Source: Chitinophaga silvisoli (GTDB taxonomy: Bacteria > Bacteroidota > Bacteroidia > Chitinophagales > Chitinophagaceae). Taken from it: DNA of 64,000 nucleotides. Made by a program: the position numbers and the translations under genes. Below the pieces are notes generated by a model, which saw only the letters and a list, made by a program, of their open reading frames with translations, ran no database searches and was not told the DNA's origin. Positions 33,140 to 43,073 of the stretch are shown here, in pieces; the stretch's first letter is position 1, and each line of letters starts with the position of its first letter. The stretch lies in the NCBI RefSeq assembly GCF_003412465.1, contig NZ_QTJV01000010.1, positions 310,001 to 374,000 of the forward strand. Reading direction: 5' to 3'.

Positions 33140-35764
33140 ATGGTCCGGAAACTACTGAATGTGACAGGTCTCTTACTGGCACCTTTTTTACAATTGATGG
33201 CGCAAAGCCAATATGAACTTAACAGTGGTTGGGCATGCGCAAATGTCTCCGACGTAACTGTTAAGGGCGAAGCACTGTCAAGTCCTACCTATGGTCTCAA
33301 AGGCTGGCTGCCAGCCACTGTACCGGGTACTGTTTTAACGACGTTACTAAACAACAAACTTGTTCCAGATCCCTTCTATGGAATGAATAATGAGCGTATA
33401 CCTGATATCTATACCACAGGTCGCGATCATTATACCTATTGGTTTGTAAAAGATTTCTCTGAAGCAACACCTGCTGCTGATGGCCAGGTATGGCTGCATT
33501 TCAGAGGTGTGAACGACGGTTGCGACATTTACCTGAATGGTCATCGCCTGAACGCGACCACCCATTATGGTACCTACATCCGTCATTCCTACAACATTAC
33601 TTCCTTCCTCGCAAAGGACGGCAAGAACCGCCTGGCGGTAATCGTATATCCACCTGCAATCGTAGGTAATCCTAACGGTGGCCAGGGTGGTGATGGCACG
33701 ATCGCCAAAAATGTAGGCCCTCAGTATACTGCCGGCTGGGACTGGATTCAACCTATGCGTGACCGTAATACCGGTATCTGGGATAAGGTGACCATTGAGA
33801 AAACCGGTGCTGTGAACGTCAGCAACCCGCATGTGGTAACCCTCGTACCAGGCCCGAGATGGCCGGACGCTAAACAGGCTCCTGCCACCGTCAGGGTGAG
33901 TGCAGAACTGGATAACGCAACTGCAAAGAGCATTGCGGGTACCCTGCGATATACCATCGGTGGTGTAACCGTGAGCAGCAAAGTAACGCTGGCTCCAAAG
34001 GCACATACAGAAGTACAGCTGCCTGACCTGGAACTGAAAGACCCTAAACTCTGGTGGCCTGCCGGTTATGGTCCGCAGCACCTGTATCAAAGCAAGGTTG
34101 AATTCGTAGAAAATAACAAAGTAGACGACACGGAAGAAATCACTGTAGGGGTGCGCGAAATCCGTACTTTCTGGAATGCACACACCAGGAGCCGTGAACT
34201 CTCTGTAAACGGTCAGAATATCTTTATCAAGGGTGGTAACTGGATTACTTCCGATGCTATGTTCCGCTTCACTGATGAGCGTTACGATGCAGAAGTACGC
34301 TTCCACCGCGACATGAACCTGAACTTAATCCGGATCTGGGGTGGGAGTCTTACCGAAAGACCTGAGTTCTTCAAGGCTTGTGATAAATACGGTATGCTGG
34401 TATTCCAGGACTTCTGGATGAGCGGCGACTGTAACGGCCGTTGGGTAGACCCCATGAAGAAGGAAGACCAGTGGACCCGCAGACAATATCCTGATGATCA
34501 CCGCCTGTGGATCAACTCCGCTGCGGACCAGGTGAAGTTACTGCGCAATCACGCTTCCCTGGCTTTCTGGTGTGGTGGTAATGAGATCACTCCTCCTAAA
34601 GATATCTTCGATGTACTGGCGGATAGCATCATGCCTAAGCTGGATGGTACCCGTTACTTCTTCCATTATTCCAACACTGATAGTATGTCTTACAACATGC
34701 TGGGTGGCAATGGCGACGGTCCTTACAACTGGCAGCCGCTGAATGTATTTTGGAATGAAAGAACCTGGCCGTTCAACTCCGAAGTAGGTTCTGTAGGTGT
34801 AGGCGACCTGGAATCCCTGGAGCGCTTTATTCCAAAAGAGAACCTGGTAAGTCCGGAAAACAAAAAAGGTGGTGTTGATTCAGTATGGGATTATCATAAA
34901 TACATTCCTTACTTCAACTCACTGGATCCATATGGTAAGCCAAAGGATATCAGGGACTGGACAAACAAGGCACAGCTGGTGAACTATGATCAGTATCGTG
35001 GTCTGATGGAAGGATTCAGTTCTCACATGTGGGATTGGTATACAGGGGTAATTATCTGGAAAACACAGAATCCCTGGACCGCATTACGCGGACAGCACTA
35101 CGATTATTACCTGGATCCAAATGCATGTCTGTATGGTAACAGAACCGGTGCAGCGCCTGTACATGGTATGATCAACCCGACGGATGGTACTGTATTCATC
35201 GTAAACAATACTTTCAACTATTACCACGACATCATGCTGCAGCTGAAGGCGTATGATATGAAAGGGAATGATACACTGATCACACAGGTGTTCTGCGAAA
35301 TTGGTCCGTCCAATGTACAGAAGATCATGAATGTGAAAAATTTCCTGGACAAGCTGGGTGAGAAGGAAGGTGTGTTCCTGGCTGTACGCCTGATCAAAGC
35401 TGATAAGACTGTAATGGACGACAACCTGTACTGGTTCCCTGATGCAAAAGGTAATTATTCCGGTTTACAGAACATGCAGGCTGCGAAGCCCCGGATCACT
35501 GCAACGAAATCAGGTAATGATATTCATGTAAAGATCAGCAATCCTGAGAATGGTCCGCTGGCATTCTTTAACAGGGTATCACTGGTAGATGCACAGACGA
35601 AGAAGAGAATTCTGCCTGTCTTCTACAATGATAACTACGTATCTGTAGTACCTGGTGAAGAGAAAGTGGTGATTATCAGTGGCGATGCGATTGCAAGGAG
35701 TGGCAAGGCCCAGGTAACAGTGAGTGGCTGGAACCTGGCAGAACAGGTGATTGAAATCAAATAA
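33140..35764 (+). CDS. secreted GH2 family glycosidase (beta-mannosidase / exo-glucosaminidase type)
   Basis: An 874-residue GH2 enzyme. The signal peptide is VRKLLNVTGLLLAPFLQLMAQS. The sugar-binding domain shows WLHFRGVNDGCDIYLNGH, the Ig domain KLWWPAGYGPQHLY, and the barrel IFIKGGNWI, LNLIRIWGGS, DFWMSGDCNGRW, acid/base Glu in FWCGGNE (about 482) and nucleophile Glu in PFNSEVGSVG (about 548). The WWPAGYG and CGGNE pattern matches mannosidase/CsxA-like exo-beta-glucosaminidases rather than beta-galactosidases. An upstream GTG at 33098 is open, but the ATG at 33140 fits the signal peptide. Confidence 0.9.
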   Translation: MVRKLLNVTGLLLAPFLQLMAQSQYELNSGWACANVSDVTVKGEALSSPTYGLKGWLPATVPGTVLTTLLNNKLVPDPFYGMNNERIPDIYTTGRDHYTYWFVKDFSEATPAADGQVWLHFRGVNDGCDIYLNGHRLNATTHYGTYIRHSYNITSFLAKDGKNRLAVIVYPPAIVGNPNGGQGGDGTIAKNVGPQYTAGWDWIQPMRDRNTGIWDKVTIEKTGAVNVSNPHVVTLVPGPRWPDAKQAPATVRVSAELDNATAKSIAGTLRYTIGGVTVSSKVTLAPKAHTEVQLPDLELKDPKLWWPAGYGPQHLYQSKVEFVENNKVDDTEEITVGVREIRTFWNAHTRSRELSVNGQNIFIKGGNWITSDAMFRFTDERYDAEVRFHRDMNLNLIRIWGGSLTERPEFFKACDKYGMLVFQDFWMSGDCNGRWVDPMKKEDQWTRRQYPDDHRLWINSAADQVKLLRNHASLAFWCGGNEITPPKDIFDVLADSIMPKLDGTRYFFHYSNTDSMSYNMLGGNGDGPYNWQPLNVFWNERTWPFNSEVGSVGVGDLESLERFIPKENLVSPENKKGGVDSVWDYHKYIPYFNSLDPYGKPKDIRDWTNKAQLVNYDQYRGLMEGFSSHMWDWYTGVIIWKTQNPWTALRGQHYDYYLDPNACLYGNRTGAAPVHGMINPTDGTVFIVNNTFNYYHDIMLQLKAYDMKGNDTLITQVFCEIGPSNVQKIMNVKNFLDKLGEKEGVFLAVRLIKADKTVMDDNLYWFPDAKGNYSGLQNMQAAKPRITATKSGNDIHVKISNPENGPLAFFNRVSLVDAQTKKRILPVFYNDNYVSVVPGEEKVVIISGDAIARSGKAQVTVSGWNLAEQVIEIK

Positions 35765-35802
35765 TCGTATTTAAATATCAGCCGGCTGCAGGCCAGCGTC
35801 AA

Positions 35803-35840
35803 AAAAAATAGCCTTTACCCATGGGTAAAGGCTATTTTTT
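35803..35840. terminator. bidirectional terminator after GH2 gene
   Basis: TAGCCTTTACCC-AT-GGGTAAAGGCTA flanked by an A-run and a T-run. Confidence 0.9.
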
Positions 35841-36278
35841 TTGAAAGTTATCCACAAACAGGACCCCAATATGCTTTATTTGAAAAAGGGTCAACTCTCC
35901 CGGAAAACAGCCATTTTTCACCTAAAACGTTAAAATCCTCATTAATTTTTGACTTTTTTAAAAAAAATTACATATATAATATATACCCCCCAATCCATTG
36001 ATTCTGATATAATTTTAATCTTTTTAAGGCCCCTAAACCCATAGTGGTTCATATATTATTAATATTAAAAAATACTAATAACTAAAGTATTTACTATATT
36101 TATTTCCGATTTACATCCTTTTATCCAATATGATGCCAAAGCAACGAAGGTTGTTCTTGCTGGAGAAGCTATGTGCGGTAGTAATAAATGGAACATTTAG
36201 TATGAAACTGGAGCGATTGGTTACATATTAACGGCAGTAAAGCATATAATATTATTTCGTATTGATGAATATTTGGCA
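35841..36278. other. AT-rich intergenic region
   Basis: It holds one perfect DnaA-box match, TTATCCACA at 35848-35856, followed by a very AT-rich stretch (35945-36120). A 33-codon frame at 36130-36231 (MMPKQRRLFLLEKLC...) is the only short ORF and may be spurious. No RNA or promoter consensus is recognised. Confidence 0.4.
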
Positions 36279-37010
36279 ATGCAGTATAAATCTATATTTA
36301 TCGTATTAATCTTAGGATGGATCAGCGCGCTAATAGGATGTTCCAAAGGCGGAGCTGCCTGCGATACTGGCCTAAAGCCTAAAATCAAAAGCAATGGTCC
36401 CATTGGTAACAATGAAACGCTCTCTCTCACCAGCAGTGGTGTGAGTGCGGTTGCATCCTATGCCTGGACTGGTCCTAATGGTTACACATCAACCGAGGCG
36501 GCACCGAAAATAACCAGTCCTACCAGGGGGAAATATGTGTATTCTGTCACTGTGACTACCACAGGTGGCTGTACCTACACTGGTAGCTCTGATACTATCG
36601 TTGTCACCGGCCCTACCAATGCCTGCGGTCTGGATAGCAACCAGGCCACGCTGCAAGGGGTGGTAGACCTTTCTTTCAATAAAGTAATAGGTACTACCGG
36701 CAGCAGTGATTATATGATTACCGCTACTAACGGTAATGCGACTATCACTGTTGAATTCCCTAATAATCAGCCACCTGCTGAAGGTATCTATTCTATCCAG
36801 AAGTCCACTACTGCGCTGTCTAATGGCTATTGCAGACTTACTGCCAAGGCGATCACCACCGCTCCATGGACAACTGATACCAATTCAGGATCTGTTTATG
36901 TCTCTATTGATAATAACGTTACTACCATCAGCTTCTGTACGGTGAAGTTCAATTCAACTGAATATAGCGGGGATGTAAGCGGTGCAGCACGTATTATCTG
37001 GAAGCCTTAA
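36279..37010 (+). CDS. lipoprotein with PKD/Ig-like domain
   Basis: 243 residues from the ATG at 36279. The signal ends LGWISALIGC (lipobox). It is followed by SKGG, an Ig/PKD-like domain (LSLTSSGVSAVASYAWTGPNGYTS, VYSVTVTTTGGCTYTGSSDTI) and a Thr/Ser-rich beta domain (TATNGNATITVEFPN, VYVSIDNNVTTISF). It is a surface or periplasmic protein of unknown role. Its 3' end overlaps the convergent glycosyltransferase gene by 17 nt. Confidence 0.75.
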   Translation: MQYKSIFIVLILGWISALIGCSKGGAACDTGLKPKIKSNGPIGNNETLSLTSSGVSAVASYAWTGPNGYTSTEAAPKITSPTRGKYVYSVTVTTTGGCTYTGSSDTIVVTGPTNACGLDSNQATLQGVVDLSFNKVIGTTGSSDYMITATNGNATITVEFPNNQPPAEGIYSIQKSTTALSNGYCRLTAKAITTAPWTTDTNSGSVYVSIDNNVTTISFCTVKFNSTEYSGDVSGAARIIWKP

Positions 37011-38232
37011 GCGCTCCCTGTTCAAAGCTTGTCATAATCGAATCTATAGCGAGAAAGTTCCGGGCATAGTCTCCAGCACGACTGGTGATGTGTCCGGAAT
37101 CTTCATTTACAGCCTGTAGCAATCCCTCGTACAGCGCCTGCTGGTTTTCTGCCTGTATTACAATTCCTATTTCGTGTGTTCTTACCAGCTCATAAAGACT
37201 GGTGCCCTCATTGGCAGTGATCAATGCCAGCCCTTCTACTGCCAGAATAGTCGTTAACTTACTGGGCATCACCAGGTCGGCAGCATTGGCCTTCTGGATC
37301 ACCAGGTGAATGTCGGCCATGTTCAGGAACCTGTTGAAGTGTGAAGACGGTTGGGTAGGGTAGAAGAACACATTCTGCAGCGACATGATCCGGGCCTTGT
37401 TTTCCAGGGTCGTCTTATAGGGTCCTGCTCCGCAAATCAGGAATTTCAGGCGGGCATCGTCCTGCATTGCCAGCGCGACCTCCAGGATAGATTCCAGCCC
37501 CTGTTTCTCACCGATAGCTCCTGAATAAAGAATCACTTTATCTTCAGCCCGAAAACCAAAATCAGTCTTTAGCTGCCGCCTTTCATTGATAGGAAAGAAA
37601 TAAGAGACAGCTACCCAGTTGGGAAAGAAGAAGATCTCTCTGCCTGACTTGGCAGCTATTTTTTTCATCATCCCTTCCGAAATACTACTGACGATATCTG
37701 CTCTGTGCAGGATAAAACGCTCCATGCGAAACAGGGTATTGATCAGCCATTGAGAGCGGATCATCTGCAGGTCTCGGGCAGCCTCTATCTGCAAGTCCTG
37801 TATGTGATACAGCAGCCGCGTCCCCCTGATCCATTTATACAGGAGGCCCAGAAAGCCTAAATGGAAGGGGGGAACGACCACCATGACCACATCGAATTTT
37901 GCGGTGAACAACAATGTGAACAGCCGGAAAAAGGCTGCCATAAAGAAACTGGCATCCATCAATATACGTTTCATACCCGAAGGTGCTGCCGGTATATACT
38001 GGGGGCAACGATAAACGGTTACTCCCTGCTGTACTTCCTTTTTGTACCAGCGACCCAGCTGCGTATAAGGAGGCTGTATTTGCCAGTGTGGATAATAGGG
38101 ATAGGTCGTGAGGACAGTACAGTCGTAACCTCTTTCAGCCAGCCACTGCATCATTTCCCCGTTGTATTTTCCAATTCCCGTTGGCTCAGGACTATAGTTG
38201 CCTGTGATCAGTAATAATCGTTCGGACATCAT
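36994..38232 (-). CDS. wcaI: WcaI-like family 4 glycosyltransferase
   Basis: A 412-residue GT-B enzyme resembling the WcaI fucosyltransferase of colanic acid synthesis: LLLITGNYSPEPTGIGKYNG at the N-terminus, TTYPYYPHW, LLYHIQDLQIEAAR, VILYSGAIGEKQGLESILE and MPSKLTTILAVEG. It is cytoplasmic or membrane-peripheral and transfers one sugar of the repeat unit. It is the last gene of the minus-strand polysaccharide locus, 2 nt after the WcaJ-like gene. The actual sugar is not predictable. Its stop overlaps the convergent lipoprotein gene. Confidence 0.85.
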   Translation of the reverse strand: MMSERLLLITGNYSPEPTGIGKYNGEMMQWLAERGYDCTVLTTYPYYPHWQIQPPYTQLGRWYKKEVQQGVTVYRCPQYIPAAPSGMKRILMDASFFMAAFFRLFTLLFTAKFDVVMVVVPPFHLGFLGLLYKWIRGTRLLYHIQDLQIEAARDLQMIRSQWLINTLFRMERFILHRADIVSSISEGMMKKIAAKSGREIFFFPNWVAVSYFFPINERRQLKTDFGFRAEDKVILYSGAIGEKQGLESILEVALAMQDDARLKFLICGAGPYKTTLENKARIMSLQNVFFYPTQPSSHFNRFLNMADIHLVIQKANAADLVMPSKLTTILAVEGLALITANEGTSLYELVRTHEIGIVIQAENQQALYEGLLQAVNEDSGHITSRAGDYARNFLAIDSIMTSFEQGALKASR

Positions 38233-38234
38233 TC

Positions 38235-39638
38235 TTAATAAGCGTTCTTATCCCCTTTAATCATGTTCACTAAAGTCTGGAATATGATCTGGCAGTCCAG
38301 CCAGAAGCTATAGTTTTCAATATACCAGATATCGTAGTCTACTCTTTTCTGCATCATGCCTGACTGGCTGGTTTCGCCTCTGCAGCCATTTACCTGCGCC
38401 CATCCCGTGATGCCGGGTTTCACCATCTGCCTGCGCATGTAGTGTTGTACAGTTTCACGCGATTCTATATGCAGGGGAGTGGCATGTGGGCGTGGACCAA
38501 CAAATGACATGTTGCCCATGAGCACATTGAAAAACTGCGGCAATTCATCAAGATTTGTTTTGCGCAGGAAACGGCCGATGGATGTAACACGGCTGTCATT
38601 GCGGGTTGCCTGCAGAAACCTGCCATTTGCATCTACTTCACTGGTTTGCACGATCATGGAGCGAAACTTATAGCAGGTGATCTTTTTATTTTTGAGTCCC
38701 CATCTTTCCTGTTTGAAAAATACAGGGCCTTTAGAGCTTAGTTTGATGAGGACTGCTATGACCAGGAACAACCAGCTGAAAGCTGTGAAAAGTACGAGGG
38801 TAAATACGATATCAAATACCCGCTTCATGCGTTGCAGGCCCGGATCATCCAGCGGACAGGAACGGATATTCATCAGTGGAAAAGAACCCAGCAGGTTCAT
38901 GCTGGCAGTGGGGGAGCAATACTGAAGTACATTGGGAATAATCTTGACACTTTTGGCAGCACGTTCGCTGGCTACGATGACGCTTTCAGTTTGTTCCCTT
39001 GCGTATTCAGGCAGTGCTACAATCACATCATCTATTTCATTTGATTCGAGTATGTTAGTCAGTTCAGAGATCTTGCCCAGGTAGTGACCATGTAATTGTG
39101 TTTGCGCCTGGTCATCTACAAAGCCGATACAGTTATAACCGAAATGTCCATTCTTGGTAATGGTGTGGTAGAAGTTGATACCTGTCTCACCCGTACCTAC
39201 GATTAGTACATTCTTAGTTCGATGCCGCTGAGACCTGAGTTTTAATAAGGTTTTCTTAACCGCATATCTGGTAAGGATTGCTCCTGCAAATACATATGCG
39301 GAGTAGAGTAGTGTAAAGGTGCGGGGATAGCTATAGTTTTTAAAAAAATAAAAAAACAGGAAAGTTAGTACACATGCCTGTAATAAGACATTTTTTATTA
39401 AAGCAACAAATTCAAATGAAAATGAATTGACCCTGTCGTATTCATCGTAGAGGCGGAGTGATGCACCGAGTATGATCCAGGTGCCGATGCTGATGCCCAG
39501 CAGCAGCCAGTCCATGTCGTTAAAGATCATCTCTCCCTTGGTACTGATATAATATCTGGTGAGGACAAATGCCGTCCCAAGTATAGTAAAGTCAAAAAAT
39601 TGCCGTACGTATTGAACTGCATAATTTCGATTCTTCAT
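38235..39638 (-). CDS. wcaJ: WcaJ-like undecaprenyl-phosphate sugar-1-phosphate transferase
   Basis: A 467-residue polyisoprenyl-phosphate hexose-1-phosphate transferase that starts the repeat unit on undecaprenyl phosphate. About four N-terminal TM helices are followed by a CoA-binding-like domain ([15 protein letters not shown]), a further TM (about 280-300), then the catalytic domain: [65 protein letters not shown] and RVDYDIWYI. Full length suggests glucose-1-phosphate or similar. It is separated by 183 nt from the gene before it and may have its own promoter. Confidence 0.92.
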   Translation of the reverse strand: MKNRNYAVQYVRQFFDFTILGTAFVLTRYYISTKGEMIFNDMDWLLLGISIGTWIILGASLRLYDEYDRVNSFSFEFVALIKNVLLQACVLTFLFFYFFKNYSYPRTFTLLYSAYVFAGAILTRYAVKKTLLKLRSQRHRTKNVLIVGTGETGINFYHTITKNGHFGYNCIGFVDDQAQTQLHGHYLGKISELTNILESNEIDDVIVALPEYAREQTESVIVASERAAKSVKIIPNVLQYCSPTASMNLLGSFPLMNIRSCPLDDPGLQRMKRVFDIVFTLVLFTAFSWLFLVIAVLIKLSSKGPVFFKQERWGLKNKKITCYKFRSMIVQTSEVDANGRFLQATRNDSRVTSIGRFLRKTNLDELPQFFNVLMGNMSFVGPRPHATPLHIESRETVQHYMRRQMVKPGITGWAQVNGCRGETSQSGMMQKRVDYDIWYIENYSFWLDCQIIFQTLVNMIKGDKNAY

Positions 39639-39821
39639 AGCGATAAGATTACTGAGGGCATTGGTTGCCTTGTATCAATTTCCTATTGGCGTAACTGTTA
39701 GTTTTGACTCTGTCAGGTTTGGGTAGGCTATGAGGGTCGGAGTGGTGACTTGGGGCTTGGTTTTATTAACTACAAAACAGCTGTGCTTTTTGTTCTTGCT
39801 CCGGGAAAAAAAGTAATATGA

Positions 39822-40565
39822 TCAGGCTGCTGTTTTTCGTTTATACAACAGGTCCATTTGTAAAATCTGTAAAGCATCTGTCTGGCAGAAACCTACAGGA
39901 GCTATGAATTCAAAGCCCAGTTCTTTCACGAAATTATGCATCTCGTCAAAGAGGGGTTCTCCTTCATACATAGGTACAAAGGAGGTCTCGAACAGGAGAT
40001 AGTCGATTTTGTCCAGGCTTGCGGCAGCACCTTTCAGTACTTCTTTTTCAAATCCCTGTACATCCAGTTTTAACAATACAGGTGCATCAAAAGCGATGTT
40101 GCTGATCAGGTCATCGATTCTTTTTACAGGTACCTTAATCTGATGTTCAGAAGCCGTCTGCGGGAAAAATTGCTGTTGTATACTTGATACATGCAGGGCA
40201 GAACTGGCATGTGAATAATCGTTCTGAAAAAACTCCAGGAAGCCATTGGTACTGCCTAATGCAAAATTGTAGGTACTGATGCCATTGGCTTTGCTGATGT
40301 TCTGCTGCAGGGTGCGGAATACATCGGGCACCGGTTCAAAAGAATGGATGCCGGCACGGGGGTAAAAGTAACGTGCAGAGAGAGCAAACTGGCCCTGGTT
40401 GGCACCTACGTCTATGATCGTTTTTATCTCAGGGATATAGTGTTTACAATTGTGCAGAATGGTGGTGGAGGCAATGGATCCTCCCTTTTTCCACAAGGCA
40501 CTGAGACCCCTTCCTGATTGTAAAAAAACTTTGGCCGCATCGGCAATTTTGAAAATGAAATTCAT
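39822..40565 (-). CDS. FkbM-family methyltransferase
   Basis: 247 residues. The SAM site is TIIDVGANQGQFALSA followed by IHSFEPVPDVFRTL. The FkbM signature VLLKLDVQGFEKEVLKGA and YLLFETSFVPMYEG come later. These enzymes O-methylate sugars or polyketides, so this one probably methylates a repeat-unit sugar. Its ATG overlaps the stop of the GT4 gene by 4 nt (ATGA), which indicates translational coupling. Confidence 0.88.
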   Translation of the reverse strand: MNFIFKIADAAKVFLQSGRGLSALWKKGGSIASTTILHNCKHYIPEIKTIIDVGANQGQFALSARYFYPRAGIHSFEPVPDVFRTLQQNISKANGISTYNFALGSTNGFLEFFQNDYSHASSALHVSSIQQQFFPQTASEHQIKVPVKRIDDLISNIAFDAPVLLKLDVQGFEKEVLKGAAASLDKIDYLLFETSFVPMYEGEPLFDEMHNFVKELGFEFIAPVGFCQTDALQILQMDLLYKRKTAA

Positions 40566-41659
40566 AGTGAAAATTTAGTGTTCCAGCAATGTTTGTAAAA
40601 AGAGATTGTTTCCTGAATGCTTTTGTCCCATGTAAAGAATTGTGATCGCGTAAATCCCGCCTGTATGATACCAGCTCTGAAATTAGCATCTTCGAGTAAC
40701 TGAATTTTTTCGGCAAAGGCAGCAGGGGAAGGGTTGTTCACGAGTAGTCCTGCCGTACCTGTCACTTCCGGGATGGAGGTCGTATAGGTAGCTACTACGG
40801 GGCAACCTGCCTTCATGGCTTCACCCGGGGGAAATCCAAAGCCTTCGTAGGATGAAGGGTACAAGAGGCACCAGGCATAATTGTACAGGATATTCAGCTC
40901 TTCTGAGCTGACATGCTGTAGTATATGATACCTGCCTGGTATGGCCTGATCCAGTGCCTCCTTGTCTTTCGGCAGCCAGGGTTCACCACCTGCTACGACC
41001 AGCTGATAATGGGCTGGTAAGAGCTGAAGGGTGGCCACTGCCTGGCCGAAGTTTTTGTAGTGACTGCGCACGCCGATGTACAATATATAAGGTGAAGGCG
41101 GCAGTGCGAAGTCTGGTGGCTGCTGTTTGTCCAGGGGATAAAAGCAATCAGCAATGCCATGGTGAATCACCCTGACTTTTTCAGGATCCGTTTTGGGGTA
41201 GAAATACAATAACTCTTTACGGGTACTTTCTGAGATACAGATAATACCGTCTGCATGGCGTATGCCATAAGCCTTCTGCTGGATATTGGCTAACCCGCGG
41301 GGGAAACGGGTAGCCATCCTTCGCTCATGTGCAAAGTCATGTAAGGTGAGAATATTGACGATATCCTTTTGTGGAGATACCCGCAGGTAGCCGCCATGAA
41401 ACACTGCACTGGATGGCAATGTATAGCGTAATGGCAGATAACGCAGGTATTTCGGAGGTATCCAGCTTTCACGGATGCAGGGGTAAGGGCTATAGTCGAG
41501 CTGCTGTTCAAAGAGGTTTTCAGAATGCGGATCGGCATTCAGAAAGTTCAGTGGCAGGTCGGTATCGCAGAGTCCTTTCAGAAGCTCGTACCAGTACATG
41601 GACACGCCACCCGCCCTTTGAATAGTAAACACGATATTGTCTAAGTAAATCTCCATCAC
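40562..41659 (-). CDS. family 4 glycosyltransferase
   Basis: A 365-residue GT-B enzyme. Motifs: TIQRAGGVSMYWYELLKGL (acceptor side), ILTLHDFAHERR, IICISESTRKELL, YILYIGVRSHYKN, and the nucleotide-sugar motif YPSSYEGFGFPPGEAMKAGCPV with the ExE pattern. It resembles WbaZ/mannosyl-type enzymes. It overlaps its neighbours on both sides by 4 nt. The donor sugar cannot be told from sequence. Confidence 0.88.
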   Translation of the reverse strand: MMEIYLDNIVFTIQRAGGVSMYWYELLKGLCDTDLPLNFLNADPHSENLFEQQLDYSPYPCIRESWIPPKYLRYLPLRYTLPSSAVFHGGYLRVSPQKDIVNILTLHDFAHERRMATRFPRGLANIQQKAYGIRHADGIICISESTRKELLYFYPKTDPEKVRVIHHGIADCFYPLDKQQPPDFALPPSPYILYIGVRSHYKNFGQAVATLQLLPAHYQLVVAGGEPWLPKDKEALDQAIPGRYHILQHVSSEELNILYNYAWCLLYPSSYEGFGFPPGEAMKAGCPVVATYTTSIPEVTGTAGLLVNNPSPAAFAEKIQLLEDANFRAGIIQAGFTRSQFFTWDKSIQETISFYKHCWNTKFSL

Positions 41660-43071
41660 CTTATCGTTTTAGTAGTTTCTCCGTCTTCATAAGCGCATAA
41701 CATGGCTACTATTATCAGGAACAGGTCTATCTGACTAAAAAAGAAACAAACCCATACAAATGCGAAATATCCTTTTTGAAAGGGAGGCAGCTGCGGTCGC
41801 GTTATGGTCAGTACTACAAAGAAACAAATGAGGGCAAATACCCCAAACTCAGCCAGTATATAGAACCAGCGCATGTTCAGGTTATGACCGCCAATACCAT
41901 TCAGCCTGTTTTCGTAGTTCACCTGCCCAAAGAAGTATTGTGCGGGAATAAAAGTACTGTTGCCTGCCCCATAGCCTGAAAACACCAGGTAGGGTTCATC
42001 TTTAAAGAAGTCCACCACCGGCAGTTCCATATCTCTTTGCAGCGGCATCCCCATGACCACATTATCTTTCTGCCAGATCTCATTATCATACCTGTATACA
42101 GAACGCTTAAATACCAGCTGGTAAAAAGTACTCGACTGGTTTTTAGCATACAGTTTTATAAAATATTTACTGGACGCGGCAATGCCCATGAAGAGGCCAA
42201 TGATGATGCTCATGGACATAAGGATGCGTACCCTGGCTGAATTAACCCCGGAAAGAAATACACAACAGATACCTGCAGAGAGCAGGTTGATCCAGAAGGT
42301 TTGTGATACCGTCAGTACGCCCATGATCACTGATAGTGCTGCCCACTTGTAATCCCTGTCATAAAGGAACAAAGGGATGGTGAGCGAAAGGAATGCACTG
42401 AACACTTTGGGCTCTGCAAATAATGCCTGTACGCGCAGACTGAAAAATGAGGTGGATTGCTCCAGCAGGTAGCGGTGTTGTAAGCCGATGATCTCGCCCA
42501 GTGTTTCGCTTTTGAAGATGAATTGAGAAAGGATCTGAAGGATGGCAACAGCAAAGGAGAATTTTGCAATCTTTTTCATTGTATCAGCATACATCGCAAA
42601 AGACAGCTTTTCTCTTTCCTGCACAATTTTGGCACCTATGGCGAACAGGGGGAAAAATGACTTGATGTAAAAATAGACCGGCCTGAAGTAGAAGGCTGAT
42701 TTCTTGCCAGGCGGATAGTAAAATGGATCTTTATAAACCTGTACGAGGATAAAAATTATGAGACTGGACAATGCCGGTATCACCAGTAATAACAGGTATT
42801 CCCGCCTGATGAGTGTTTGTCCTGTAAAAAGCCTGTGTGCCTGCTCCAGCATAAAGGCGACACTGACAAAGAAGGTTGCCGTAAAGGTAGGACCAACTAT
42901 CAGCATCGTATAGGCTTCGGTGGCAAAGGCGAATAAAACAGTTTCCATCGCAGTGATCCTTTTGCTATAGTGCAGGTACAGCAAAAGAAAGGCAATGACA
43001 AGGGGCATTGCTTCCTTGAACATTTCCACAAAAGGATTACTGCTGATGAGGGCGTTATAAATACTATCCAT
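41656..43071 (-). CDS. wzy: O-antigen/capsule polymerase-like membrane protein (Wzy)
   Basis: 471 residues, about 11 hydrophobic helices, with a large periplasmic loop between about residues 320 and 415 (KNQSSTFYQLVFKRSVYR, GYGAGNSTFIPAQYFFGQ). Sequence conservation in Wzy is low. The call rests on topology, length and context between glycosyltransferases, a flippase and Wza/Wzc. It would join lipid-linked repeat units in the periplasm. The start is 2 nt after the previous stop. Confidence 0.75.
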   Translation of the reverse strand: MDSIYNALISSNPFVEMFKEAMPLVIAFLLLYLHYSKRITAMETVLFAFATEAYTMLIVGPTFTATFFVSVAFMLEQAHRLFTGQTLIRREYLLLLVIPALSSLIIFILVQVYKDPFYYPPGKKSAFYFRPVYFYIKSFFPLFAIGAKIVQEREKLSFAMYADTMKKIAKFSFAVAILQILSQFIFKSETLGEIIGLQHRYLLEQSTSFFSLRVQALFAEPKVFSAFLSLTIPLFLYDRDYKWAALSVIMGVLTVSQTFWINLLSAGICCVFLSGVNSARVRILMSMSIIIGLFMGIAASSKYFIKLYAKNQSSTFYQLVFKRSVYRYDNEIWQKDNVVMGMPLQRDMELPVVDFFKDEPYLVFSGYGAGNSTFIPAQYFFGQVNYENRLNGIGGHNLNMRWFYILAEFGVFALICFFVVLTITRPQLPPFQKGYFAFVWVCFFFSQIDLFLIIVAMLCAYEDGETTKTIR

Positions 43072-43073
43072 AT

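Noticed and set aside
33347-34306. 319-codon minus-strand frame inside the GH2 gene
   Set aside because: Antisense shadow; Cys/His/Arg-rich random composition, while the plus strand carries all GH2 motifs.
35848-35990. Possible replication origin (DnaA box TTATCCACA plus AT-rich stretch)
   Set aside because: Only one box, and no dnaA, dnaN, rpmH or gidA nearby. ParA at 61123 is 25 kb away and has no ParB.
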